From NCBI GenBank assembly GCA_934463035.1, contig CAKSIG010000003.1, positions 186,001-250,000 of the forward strand: 64,000 nt of DNA, in the 5' to 3' direction. Each line of letters starts with the position of its first letter. Within the stretch, counting starts at the first letter, position 1. The translations under genes and the position numbers were made by a program. The notes below the pieces were generated by a model. It had not been told where the DNA came from and did not search any database. It saw nothing but the letters and a program-made list of their open reading frames with translations. Shown piece by piece: positions 15,295-22,130 of the stretch. The stretch comes from an uncultured Eubacteriales bacterium. Lineage in GTDB: Bacteria; Bacillota; Clostridia; Oscillospirales; Acutalibacteraceae.

Positions 15295-16546
15295 CGTCAT
15301 AATCCTTTCGCATTTTTAATGTTTCTAAAATCACCCCTTCAACGCTGTTTTTCACCATTAAAATGTAATAGAAGCAATTCTTTGATTGACCTATTCGGTG
15401 TATTCGTTTCATTGACTGTTCAAATAATTCCGAACTTTGGGGAAGGGTAAAATATATAATTTTGTTTGACTTCTGAAGGTTTAACCCCATTGCACCGGCT
15501 TGATACTGAACAAAGGTGACTGAATCGGAATAGTTTTCATAGGCGGTCAGGTCTTTGGTATCACCATTTACAATAGAAATCGGCTTGTCCATCAAAGCAA
15601 CCGCTTCCTTCATCAGGTTTAGTTCTTCTGTGAAATTATAGAAAACAATCAATCGGTCATCTGTTGAACCGACCAAATCAACGAACGCTGCCATCTTCGC
15701 TTTTGAATACTGACCGCACAACTGTCTTGCATACAGTCTTTTGGTCAGGGCAGTATCACCAATCAATTCTGTTCCATCGGGCAATTCCACAATGCTGTTT
15801 CGCATAAACCGTGAAAACTCTTTGCTGTTATTGACCATTACAGGAATTTGCATTTTTTCGGGAAGGTCAAACACTTCTTCGGTTTTCATAAAAATACAAC
15901 CGTGTTGTTTCAATTTCGATTTCAAGCGGTCAACATTTTTGTAACCTGTGATTACCGGTATTTTGAACCCTGAATCATCGTCAATCCATTCTGTAACCAC
16001 ATATTGCCGATAGAACAAATCTTTGCTTATATTCCAACCAAGCAACTTCAACTGTGACCACAGTTTTTCATATTTTCCACCTGTGGGTGTACCGGAAAGA
16101 AGGATGCAGTTGTCAGGCTTCAATTTGTGTATGAACTTTGTCCTTTTTGCAGTCGGATTTGTTATCATTGAACTTTCATCAAGCATCAATGTGAAATGTT
16201 CAAGATTCAACAATTCAGGTCTGCGAAAAGCAAGTTCATAATTGATTACACCTGCTGTCAATGCTGCAACTTCTTCATCATCCTGAAGAACACTGATAAA
16301 TCGTTCAAGTTCTTTTTTGTCAGTTAAATCAAAGGTGTCATAGCCGGAGTTATCAACAAGATGTGTAGCCCAATCTTCAATTTTTGATTTCTGACATATC
16401 AGCAATAAAGGTTCTTTCAAAAATCGTGATTTTTCAGAACCGACAAAGGTTTTTCCTAAACCCATATCAAGGAAATAACCAACCTTGTTGAACTGCTCGG
16501 TTTCTTCAAGGGCTTTTTGTTGATGTGGGTATAATTGAACCGCCAT
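15260..16546 (-). CDS. SNF2-family DEAD-like helicase/translocase
   Basis: A 428-residue superfamily 2 ATPase. Motif I is DMGLGKT (about residues 27-33), motif II is LDESS, motif III LLSGTPTGG, and motif VI QSMKRIHRIGQSKN near the C-terminus; the HRIGQ form is diagnostic of SNF2 proteins. It lacks accessory domains, as usual for phage versions, which probably move along DNA in replication or recombination. The start overlaps the repeat-protein stop by a single base, and its 3' end overlaps the 3D-protein start. Confidence 0.9.
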   Translation of the reverse strand: MAVQLYPHQQKALEETEQFNKVGYFLDMGLGKTFVGSEKSRFLKEPLLLICQKSKIEDWATHLVDNSGYDTFDLTDKKELERFISVLQDDEEVAALTAGVINYELAFRRPELLNLEHFTLMLDESSMITNPTAKRTKFIHKLKPDNCILLSGTPTGGKYEKLWSQLKLLGWNISKDLFYRQYVVTEWIDDDSGFKIPVITGYKNVDRLKSKLKQHGCIFMKTEEVFDLPEKMQIPVMVNNSKEFSRFMRNSIVELPDGTELIGDTALTKRLYARQLCGQYSKAKMAAFVDLVGSTDDRLIVFYNFTEELNLMKEAVALMDKPISIVNGDTKDLTAYENYSDSVTFVQYQAGAMGLNLQKSNKIIYFTLPQSSELFEQSMKRIHRIGQSKNCFYYILMVKNSVEGVILETLKMRKDYDDELFKEYEETF

Positions 16547-17490
16547 CAGTCATCACACCGATTGTTCCAAATTTCTTCCTTGGCAGTAGAACCACATTCG
16601 GTGCAGATTACAACTTCGGAATCTTCATCAAGTTCTGCTTTTCCACCGCAAAAAGGACAATCCTTGAAACTCTTTTCAGGTGTCAAGTCAATGTGTTTCT
16701 TTGCAAGACTGATTGCACCTTCGGCAATGTCCACATATTCTTCATCCCACGAATCGTGAATTGCTTTTCTAAATTCCTCAACTTCATAAGTTTCAAATTC
16801 AAAAGAAATTTTAAGTTCACACTTCTTTGTTCTGAACACCGTCAAAGAATTTGCATACTGTCCGATTGGTGTTACACAGAAAATGTGTTTAGTTGAAAAG
16901 ATGGAAGCATCACCGCAAACCTTGGCATTGCCCCAAACCTTGGCATCACCGCAAACCTTGGCATTGCCCCAAACCTTGGCATTGCCCCAAACCTCGGCAT
17001 CACCGCAAACCTTGGCATCACCGCAAACCTTGGCATCACCGCAAACCTTGGCATTGCCCCAAACCTCGGCATCACCGCAAACCTCGGCATCACCGCAAAC
17101 CTTGGCATCACCGCAAACCTTGGCATTGCCCCAAACCTCGGCATCACCGCAAACCTCGGCATCACCGCAAACCTTGGCATTGCCCCAAACCTCGGCATCA
17201 CCGCAAACCTCGGCATTGCCCCAAACCTTGGCATCACCGCAAACCTTGGCATCACCGCAAACCTTGGCATCACCGCAAACCTTGGCATTGCCCCAAACCT
17301 TGGCATCACCGCAAACCCAAGCCTTTCCATTGTGGGAAAGGTTGCTTTCCTTCTCAACATATCCACCAAGATCACCTGCTTTTACTTCATCACCGAAAGT
17401 GGTTGTGAAGTCAATACAAGCCTTGATTCTGTACAGGGTTCTTCCGAACCAATTTATTTTGCTTTCAGCAGTAAGTTCAAATTTTTTCAT
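16546..17490 (-). CDS. Hexapeptide-repeat beta-helix protein with C-terminal zinc ribbon
   Basis: This 314-residue protein has an N-terminal cap (about 1-58) and then 23 consecutive hexapeptides of form V-[CW]-G-[DN]-A-[KE] (residues 59-196), predicted to wind into a left-handed beta-helix of some seven turns. A C-terminal region ends in CPFCGG-x13-CTECGS, a Lar-type zinc ribbon. G-D-A-x-V repeat proteins are common in phages but their role is not established; Lar-type ribbons are known from restriction alleviation. The repeats are almost identical at DNA level, implying recent copy-number change. ATG at 17490 follows AAAGG and overlaps the upstream stop by 14 bases. Confidence 0.85.
   Translation of the reverse strand: MKKFELTAESKINWFGRTLYRIKACIDFTTTFGDEVKAGDLGGYVEKESNLSHNGKAWVCGDAKVWGNAKVCGDAKVCGDAKVCGDAKVWGNAEVCGDAEVWGNAKVCGDAEVCGDAEVWGNAKVCGDAKVCGDAEVCGDAEVWGNAKVCGDAKVCGDAKVCGDAEVWGNAKVWGNAKVCGDAKVWGNAKVCGDASIFSTKHIFCVTPIGQYANSLTVFRTKKCELKISFEFETYEVEEFRKAIHDSWDEEYVDIAEGAISLAKKHIDLTPEKSFKDCPFCGGKAELDEDSEVVICTECGSTAKEEIWNNRCDD
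16903..17316 (-). repeat. Tandem 18-bp repeat array, 23 units
   Basis: Two alternating unit types, one encoding VCGDA(K/E) and one VWGNA(K/E), differ at only a few positions and repeat every 18 bases without interruption for 414 bases. Units of one type are usually identical to each other. It lies wholly within the beta-helix gene and preserves frame, so gain or loss of units changes protein length only. Confidence 0.95.
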
Positions 17491-17887
17491 CGTGTTTAAT
17501 TCCTTTCATAATTAGATAATTTTCAAATTTTGTTGGACTGATAAAGTAACGGAACTTTCCGTTTTTATAGACTGCATAACCGAAAGGTAATAGTCTTTTC
17601 TGTAAATCCCCACGCAATTTTTGTGGAATTACATTCAGCACCTTTGCAGCATATATAACAGATAAAGATTTTTCAGGTTCTTTAATTTCCCCTGTAAGCC
17701 ACCCAATCGGAACTTTTAGGGCATCGGCTATTTGTTTCATTGCAACCGATCTTGGATAGTTAATACCGGTTATATACTGACTGATGTTCGACCTTCCGAT
17801 ACCGGTCATTCTTGATAGGTCTGATTGTGAAATACTCTGTTCTTTCATCACCGCCTTCAGCCTGTCCGAAAACATTTCATTGTTCAT
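17477..17887 (-). CDS. XRE-family HTH regulator
   Basis: A 136-residue DNA-binding protein. Residues 7-62 form the five-helix XRE fold; the recognition part is QSDLSRMTGIGRSNISQYI, followed by YPRSVAMKQIADALKVPIGWLTG, typical of Cro/CI proteins. The C-terminal 70 residues show no protease or dimer motif that I recognise. It is transcribed leftward with the early genes, so it is an antirepressor/Cro-side regulator rather than the lysogeny repressor, which lies on the other strand. Confidence 0.85.
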   Translation of the reverse strand: MNNEMFSDRLKAVMKEQSISQSDLSRMTGIGRSNISQYITGINYPRSVAMKQIADALKVPIGWLTGEIKEPEKSLSVIYAAKVLNVIPQKLRGDLQKRLLPFGYAVYKNGKFRYFISPTKFENYLIMKGIKHDEKI

Positions 17888-17917
17888 TTTGATTTCAACC
17901 TTTCCAAAGGTAGAATG

Positions 17918-18133
17918 TTATTCTACTTCTTCGGCAAAAAAAATTGTGTTCACTTCCTCTGCGGTCAAAGAAAGATGTTCGGACAACTTTTTGATTTCAG
18001 AAGCCTTGAATTCTCTTTTGTTATTGACCTTGTAGTTGAAGGTTGCAATGGTCATTCCAAGTGCCTGTGCGATTTCTTCCTGAACCATACCTTTTTCAAC
18101 AATCTTTGCTTTTAACTTTGCAGTATTCGTCAT
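17918..18133 (-). CDS. Small Cro-like HTH protein
   Basis: A 71-residue one-domain helix-turn-helix protein (KAKIVEKGMVQEEIAQALGMT, then ATFNYKVNNKREF). The size and N-terminal layout match the DUF739/Cro-type regulators that lie in leftward early operons of Firmicutes prophages and bind the same operators as the repressor. AAAGGTAGGTGTAACAA precedes ATG. Which gene is the true Cro is open, since the neighbour at 17477 is also an XRE protein. Confidence 0.75.
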   Translation of the reverse strand: MTNTAKLKAKIVEKGMVQEEIAQALGMTIATFNYKVNNKREFKASEIKKLSEHLSLTAEEVNTIFFAEEVE

Positions 18134-18403
18134 TTGTTACACCTACCTTTCTAAACCCATATTTCATTATTTTCATCAAACATTTGACAGAAGATATATT
18201 CAAGCATAGGAACTGAAATTGAATTACCTGCTAATTTATATAACTGTGAATTCGCCCTATCTCTGCCATTGTAAAATGAATCAATTAAGGCTTGCTTCAC
18301 TTTGTAAAAATCTTCATCACTAAATCCCATAAGACGAAAACATTCAAGTGGTGTATATTTTCGGCAGCGAAGATTTTCATCAATGATGTGCGGTTCCAAA
18401 TTA

Positions 18404-18411
18404 CCCCCCCC
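18404..18411 (-). repeat. G8 tract in methyltransferase (distal)
   Basis: Eight G on the coding strand, between the codons for LNCK and NLEP. Nine G would keep the two sides in one frame. Such runs are rare in this A+T-rich prophage. Confidence 0.9.
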
Positions 18412-18695
18412 TTGCAATTTAATGATGGGGAAATGCCTGTTGGATCATAAACCCTTCCCTGATTGGGATTGGCTCGGTTTTTAGTTGGACAAACATTTCC
18501 TATCAATATAATTTGTTTATCAGCATTTATATTCAATCACCCCATTCATACTTTGATTCCCAAAACTTTTGAAATCCCTTGCAAGAAGGGTATTGGCGAT
18601 ATTTGTAATAGAATCAAGTTTTGTCGCACATTTACTTAATGTCACACCTTGTTGACACATATCAAATCCCATTGATGTCTGTCTATTGAACCGTG

Positions 18696-18704
18696 CCCCC
18701 CCCC
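18696..18704 (-). repeat. G9 tract in methyltransferase (proximal)
   Basis: Nine G on the coding strand, directly after codons for SNAIR. As it stands the frame runs to a TGA at 18642; with seven or ten G it would continue into conserved methyltransferase sequence. Confidence 0.9.
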
Positions 18705-19409
18705 TCTTATTGCGTTTGAAATTACTTTTTCTTTAAGTTGGGGAATAAGTTTTTGTGCTTTTTCATCCGATATGTAATACTTTTCATCCACGCACCGTTC
18801 AAGATAATCATTTAAGCATTTCAGAAGTTTCACAGGTTTTGGAAATTCAAATTGCCCTGTGTCAACATCATTTCTTATGCTGACAATAATAACCCTTTCA
18901 CGATGCTGTGCAAGATCATAATTTTTAGCATCAAGCACCTTCCAATAATTGTTATATCCTGCATCTTCAAGCGATTTCAACACAATTCCGAATTCATTTT
19001 TGAATTTGTCGCTTGTAAGATTTTTTACATTTTCGGCAATAGCAATTTTGGGGCTGCAATGCTTGATTATACGCAGTGCATCAAAGAACAGATTTCCTCG
19101 CCCTTTTGAATCCTGAAAACCTTCCATTTTTCCTGCTTGGGAAAACGGTTGACAGGGAAACCCATAGGTTATAAAATCAACATCTGTCGGAAGTGATTTT
19201 TCATCAACTTTTGTTATATCCCCAAGGTTAAGCGATTCGGGAATGTTATGAATAACTGAATATGCCTTGGAAGCGTATTTGTCAAATTCACAATAGGCAA
19301 CAACTTCAAATGGAATTTCAAGATTTGATAATGCCTTTTCAAAAGCCCCTATTCCACTAAAAAGTGATAGCAATTTAATCATTTGATTTCAACCTTTCTT
19401 TGTTATGTT

Positions 19410-19439
19410 CCCGGAAGAATGCTGCAACACCCTTCCGGG
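19410..19439 (-). other. Perfect 8-bp hairpin before methyltransferase gene
   Basis: CCCGGAAG and CTTCCGGG pair around a 14-base loop, between the first leftward gene and the methyltransferase start. No U-run follows, so it is not a standard terminator; it could be an attenuation or processing site. Confidence 0.45.
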
Positions 19440-19458
19440 GCAATCGTGTTTTCAGTGC

Positions 19459-19764
19459 TTAACAGTATTTTGTAATATCAACCCATTCACCACTGTCTAA
19501 CGCAAGAAGAACAGGAACAACATCATCAAGTTCAATGAATATTTCTTCAATCCATTCTTCAAGTGATTCATAGTCATATTCATTATCACCGGAATCATCC
19601 TGAAGATATTGTGACTTTGCAACCTTCATTCCCGGATGTGGGTTGATGGATTCAAGATAAAAGTTACATTTCGTTGGATCACCTTCAAGTTTCGGGTAAC
19701 CAAATCCTTTATGAAGTTTCGCCATTGCTTTTCCGTCATCATAAAACCTTGTTTCAATATACAT
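19459..19764 (-). CDS. First gene of leftward early operon, unknown
   Basis: A 101-residue acidic protein (YDYESLEEWIEEIFIELDD) beginning MYIETRFYDDGKAMAK. No family recognised. It is the first gene behind the leftward early promoter, about 60 bases downstream of the start point. AAAGG lies about 11 bases before its ATG. Early position and acidity would suit an anti-host or DNA-mimic role, but nothing in the sequence proves one. Confidence 0.65.
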   Translation of the reverse strand: MYIETRFYDDGKAMAKLHKGFGYPKLEGDPTKCNFYLESINPHPGMKVAKSQYLQDDSGDNEYDYESLEEWIEEIFIELDDVVPVLLALDSGEWVDITKYC

Positions 19765-19802
19765 CTTTCATTAGTCCTTTCAATGTTAAGGTAATGTATT
19801 AA

Positions 19803-19819
19803 GTAGAACTTTGTTCTAC
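19803..19819. promoter_or_regulatory. Palindromic operator of the lysogeny switch
   Basis: GTAGAAC and GTTCTAC form a perfect inverted repeat around TTT. Further single half-sites with the same core are at 19842-19848 (GTAGAAT, between -35 and -10 of the leftward promoter), 19896-19901 (ATTCTA, in the rightward promoter spacer) and 19919-19925 (GTAGAAT, just past its -10). The placement over both divergent promoters fits repressor/Cro control. Confidence 0.8.
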
Positions 19820-19828
19820 CGTGATTAC

Positions 19829-19857
19829 AGTATAGCACCAAGTAGAATGATTGTCAA
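19829..19857 (-). promoter_or_regulatory. Leftward early promoter
   Basis: On the minus strand TTGACA (19852-19857) and TATACT (19829-19834) are separated by 17 bases, nearly consensus for the housekeeping sigma factor. An operator half-site lies in the spacer and the palindrome lies at about +4 to +20. Confidence 0.85.
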
Positions 19858-19886
19858 CCCCTTTTTATAAAATTTTTCTGAAAAAG

Positions 19887-19915
19887 TTGAAATCCATTCT
19901 ATTTTATGATATAAT
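19887..19915 (+). promoter_or_regulatory. Rightward repressor promoter
   Basis: TTGAAA (19887-19892), a 17-base spacer and TATAAT (19910-19915) precede the repressor gene by about 40 bases. An ATTCTA half-site falls in the spacer and GTAGAAT lies just downstream, suggesting autoregulation. Confidence 0.8.
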
Positions 19916-19954
19916 GCAGTAGAATAAGATTGTAGGAAAGGGTGATACACATTT

Positions 19955-20386
19955 ATGACAACAGGGCAAATTATTAAAATGCTGCGTGAAGAAAGAGGTA
20001 TGACACAGGAACAACTTGCAGAAGCAATGGGGTATTCCCATAAATCATCAATCAACAAAATTGAAATGGGGAAGGCTGATCTTCCACAATCCAAATTGAT
20101 TGCTTTTGCAAAAGTCCTTGGTGTTACACCTTGTGAACTTCTCGGATTTGAACCAACAAAAGCAACGGATGAACAAAAAGAACTTTGGGATAAAAAGTTT
20201 AATGAAAACCAAAGACTTCAAAAAGAAGTGTATTTGCTTGAAGAAATCCAAAAGAAATTTGGAAAAGAAGCAATCAAACTTCTTGATCTGTTCTGCACAC
20301 TTAATAAACCCGGCAAGCAAAAAGCGGTTGAAACTCTTGAAGATTTATCTTCTATTCAAAAATACATAGAAAAGGAAAGTGATTGA
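19955..20386 (+). CDS. Lysogeny repressor, XRE family (CI-like)
   Basis: A 143-residue protein divergent from the early genes. The N-terminal HTH (residues 4-60: GQIIKMLREERGMTQEQLAE, then GYSHKSSINKIEMGKADLP) is a standard XRE domain. The C-terminal half is a charged helical region (ENQRLQKEVYLLEEIQKKFG) that could dimerise; it lacks the Ser/Lys autoprotease of LexA/CI-type repressors, so induction by RecA-stimulated self-cleavage is not expected. The position between divergent promoters and before integrase marks it as the lysogeny repressor. Confidence 0.85.
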   Translation: MTTGQIIKMLREERGMTQEQLAEAMGYSHKSSINKIEMGKADLPQSKLIAFAKVLGVTPCELLGFEPTKATDEQKELWDKKFNENQRLQKEVYLLEEIQKKFGKEAIKLLDLFCTLNKPGKQKAVETLEDLSSIQKYIEKESD

Positions 20387-20388
20387 TT

Positions 20389-20619
20389 ATGTTTATAGGT
20401 TTAGGAAAGATGCTTGGTAAATCTAAAATTCGTCTTGGTGTGGGCTTCCGCTTAACCAAAAGCAACGCATTTTATATATGGATTGTTCTTCTGTTTTACT
20501 ATATGTTTCTAATGTGTTGGTACTGTTGTGTTCTTTGCTTTTGGATGATCTATGCCATAGGCTATGGGTTTTATGCTCTTATCAGATGGATTATTCGGAA
20601 AATCAAGGGTAACAGGTAA
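20389..20619 (+). CDS. Lysogeny-module membrane protein, possible superinfection exclusion
   Basis: A 76-residue protein with ATG at 20389, behind AAAGGAAAG. A basic N-terminus (GKSKIRLGVGFRLTKS) is followed by a long aromatic and Cys-rich hydrophobic span (residues about 30-65) that can form two transmembrane helices, and a basic tail IRKIKGNR. It shares a transcript with the repressor, so it is made in lysogens. Small membrane proteins in this position often block superinfection; here that is inference from place and form. Its stop codon lies inside the GTAACA repeat element. Confidence 0.65.
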   Translation: MFIGLGKMLGKSKIRLGVGFRLTKSNAFYIWIVLLFYYMFLMCWYCCVLCFWMIYAIGYGFYALIRWIIRKIKGNR

Positions 20620-20727
20620 CACTTATTTTCTTTATATTTTATTTTTTAGGGAAGTATCAAAAATTCAGCAACACTTATTTACTAATTATTCAAGTAAAAA
20701 GTAAGTGTTACCCTGTTACCTGTTACC
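20608..20727. repeat. Second copy of the 98-bp GGTAACACTT element
   Basis: The core, 20615-20712, begins GGTAACACTTATTT and ends AAGTGTTACC. It has the same length (98 bases) and the same internal order (TATTTTTTAG, then TATCAAAA, then TTTACTAATTATT, then AAGTAAAAA) as 5615-5712. Tandem GTAACA copies extend it on both sides (GGTAACAGGTAACA at 20608-20621; two TGTTACC copies at 20714-20727). Confidence 0.8.
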
Positions 20728-20746
20728 TTTGAAAGATAAAAAGAAA

Positions 20747-20778
20747 GAACCGCCCGGTATTGCAGTACCAAGCGGTTC
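20747..20778. terminator. Two-part hairpin, possible leftward terminator
   Basis: GAACCGC/GCGGTTC enclose an inner GGTA/TACC stem. On the minus strand it is followed by TTTCTTTTTATC, so it would stop leftward transcription; on the plus strand there is no U-run. Beyond it, at 20820-20830 and 20855-20865, TTCAAGGTGAA and TTCGCCTTGAA form a near-perfect inverted repeat just before integrase. Confidence 0.45.
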
Positions 20779-20889
20779 AAGGTTGAAACCAAAATCAGCA
20801 ATGAAAACACGAAAAAGAATTCAAGGTGAAGTTGGTATATTCATTATATCACATTTCGCCTTGAAAATCAATCAGAAAGGCGAAAGATT

Positions 20890-21903
20890 ATGAAAAATCC
20901 CAATGGATATGGTTCTGTTGTTAAGTTATCCGGCAACAGAAGGAAACCATATTGTGCAAGAAAAACATCAGGTTGGAATGACAAAGGCTATCCAATTTAT
21001 ATGGTAATCGGTTATTATGCTGAAAGAACTGAAGCAATGATCGCCCTTGCAGAATATAATAGAAACCCATTTGATGTTGACCTTGCAAAGATTACAATGA
21101 AAGAATTGTTTGAAAGATGGTCTGCAAGAGATTTTCCGAAGATGTCAAAATCATCTGCTTCAAGTCATAAGTCAGCATTCAAACACGCTGCACAACTGCA
21201 CAATCTTCCATACAAAAGCATCAAAGCCTATCAGATGCAAGAAGTCATTGATAAATGCGGTTGTGGATATTCAACGCAAGGTGCAATCAAGAACCTTTTC
21301 GGACAGTTGGATTGTTATGCGATGGAACTTGATATAATAGTGAAAATGAATTCAAGTTTGATTCACGCTGCACCAATACCACCATCAAGTAAAGTTCCAT
21401 TCACCGAAGAAGAAATTCAATCGGTTTGGGATATTGAATGTCAAGAATGGTGCGACAGCGTTTTGTTCTTGCTATATACAGGTTTCCGAATTGGTGAAAT
21501 GCTGACGATTGAAAAAGCAAATGTTGATCTTGAACAGATGACGGTGAAAGGCGGTATTAAGACCAAAGCCGGTAAAGATAGAATTGTTCCAATTCATCCA
21601 CGAATTCAGAAGTTTGTTATGCAGCGAATGACCGAAACCGGAAAGTATTTGTTTTCATACAACGGAAAGAAACTTTCTACAAGTCAATATTATATCTTTT
21701 GGAATCGTGTTATGGATGAACTTAAAATACACCATACACCGCACGAATGCCGACACACTTTCCGGTCAAGATTGGATTCAGCCGGTGCAAATAAAGTCTG
21801 CATTGATCTGATGATGGGACATAAATCAAAGGAAGTTGGTGAAAGAGTTTACACCCATAAAACCATTGATGAATTGAAGGAAGCCTTAAACCTTGTAAAA
21901 TAG
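20890..21903 (+). CDS. int: Phage tyrosine integrase
   Basis: A 337-residue site-specific recombinase. The N-terminal part (about 1-55) is an AP2-like arm-binding region, followed by a SAM-like core-binding domain (MKELFERWSARDFPKMSKSS). The catalytic domain shows the whole set: Arg in LLYTGFRIGE, Lys in the KTKAGKDR turn, HECRH for His-x-x-Arg, His in MMGHKSKE and the nucleophile Tyr in ERVYTHKT. ATG at 20890 follows AGAAAGG. It points toward the right prophage end, as usual. No excisionase gene is evident; the small open frame at 20801-20893 has no proper ribosome-binding site. Confidence 0.95.
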   Translation: MKNPNGYGSVVKLSGNRRKPYCARKTSGWNDKGYPIYMVIGYYAERTEAMIALAEYNRNPFDVDLAKITMKELFERWSARDFPKMSKSSASSHKSAFKHAAQLHNLPYKSIKAYQMQEVIDKCGCGYSTQGAIKNLFGQLDCYAMELDIIVKMNSSLIHAAPIPPSSKVPFTEEEIQSVWDIECQEWCDSVLFLLYTGFRIGEMLTIEKANVDLEQMTVKGGIKTKAGKDRIVPIHPRIQKFVMQRMTETGKYLFSYNGKKLSTSQYYIFWNRVMDELKIHHTPHECRHTFRSRLDSAGANKVCIDLMMGHKSKEVGERVYTHKTIDELKEALNLVK

Positions 21904-21905
21904 CA

Positions 21906-21923
21906 AGTAACAGGTTAGTAACA
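21906..21923 (+). repeat. Paired GTAACA motif after integrase stop
   Basis: Directly behind the TAG stop are AGTAACAGG and TTAGTAACAAG, i.e. two GTAACA copies 10 bases apart, on the coding strand as behind the terminase genes. Confidence 0.55.
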
Positions 21924-21928
21924 AGAAA

Positions 21929-21963
21929 AAGCGGAAACCCTCTAAAATCAAGGGTTTCCGCTT
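21929..21963 (+). terminator. Integrase terminator
   Basis: AAGCGGAAACCCT and AGGGTTTCCGCTT form a perfect 13-bp stem with a 9-base loop, followed by CTCTTTG. It ends the rightward lysogeny/integration transcript. Confidence 0.8.
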
Positions 21964-22084
21964 CTCTTTGAAATGTTATACCATAAAAGAGCGCGGCGCT
22001 TTCTCTTGTATTTGGGAAAGCGCCGCATTCTTTTATAATTATTTGCAATAATTCAAAAAAATGTTATAAATAGGAACTTTTTGC
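21964..22084. other. Probable right prophage-host junction (attR region)
   Basis: The phage-like gene run ends with the integrase terminator; by 21993-22026 the sequence is a G+C-rich host-type hairpin (GCGGCGCTTTC/GAAAGCGCCGC plus ATTCTTTT). The crossover therefore most likely lies between about 21965 and 21992 or close by. The left end is not in the window, so the core sequence cannot be defined. Confidence 0.4.
21993..22035. terminator. G+C-rich hairpin, host terminator
   Basis: A perfect 11-bp stem, GCGGCGCTTTC/GAAAGCGCCGC, is followed by ATTCTTTT on the plus strand. It may end transcription of a host gene that was next to the attachment site before insertion. Confidence 0.65.
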
Positions 22085-22113
22085 TTGACATAATGGACAT
22101 TGGTTGATATAAT
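22085..22113 (+). promoter_or_regulatory. tRNA-Lys promoter
   Basis: TTGACA (22085-22090), 17 bases, TATAAT (22108-22113): perfect consensus, 17 bases before the mature tRNA 5' end. Confidence 0.92.
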
Positions 22114-22130
22114 AATAAAGCTGTCCATTT

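Larger units (their letters stand above)
18151..19382 (-). pseudogene. DNA cytosine-C5 methyltransferase, three frameshifts, possibly phase-variable
   Basis: Read across frames, this is a full-length C5 methyltransferase of about 410 residues. The N-terminal segment (18642-19382) has LFSGIGAFEKAL (SAM binding), GFPCQPFSQAG (catalytic Cys), the ENV motif and QHRERV. It then leaves frame at a G9 tract (18696-18704): one more G restores NRQTSMGFDM...TLLARDFKSFGNQ. A second one-base shift lies near 18530, where one base too many separates MNGVIE from NADKQIILIGNV. A third lies at a G8 tract (18404-18411), where one more G would restore LNCKGGGNLEPHI. The last segment has CFRLMGFSDEDF and AGNSISVPM, the family's C-terminal motifs. 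No other gene in the window is frameshifted. It is either a decayed gene or one switched off at G tracts. Confidence 0.85.

Noticed and set aside
16903..17316. Regular short repeats that could look like a CRISPR array
   Set aside because: Units are 18 bases with no spacers between them, follow the codon frame perfectly and lie in a gene; no cas genes are near.
16883..17515. Long open frames on both strands and in other frames across the repeat array
   Set aside because: They arise because an 18-base repeat without stops stays open in several frames; only the minus-strand frame with cap, zinc ribbon, ribosome-binding site and operon overlap is credible.
20705..20893. Small rightward open frame before integrase, candidate excisionase
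   Set aside because: No suitable ribosome-binding site, it runs through a hairpin and an inverted repeat, and there is no HTH pattern.
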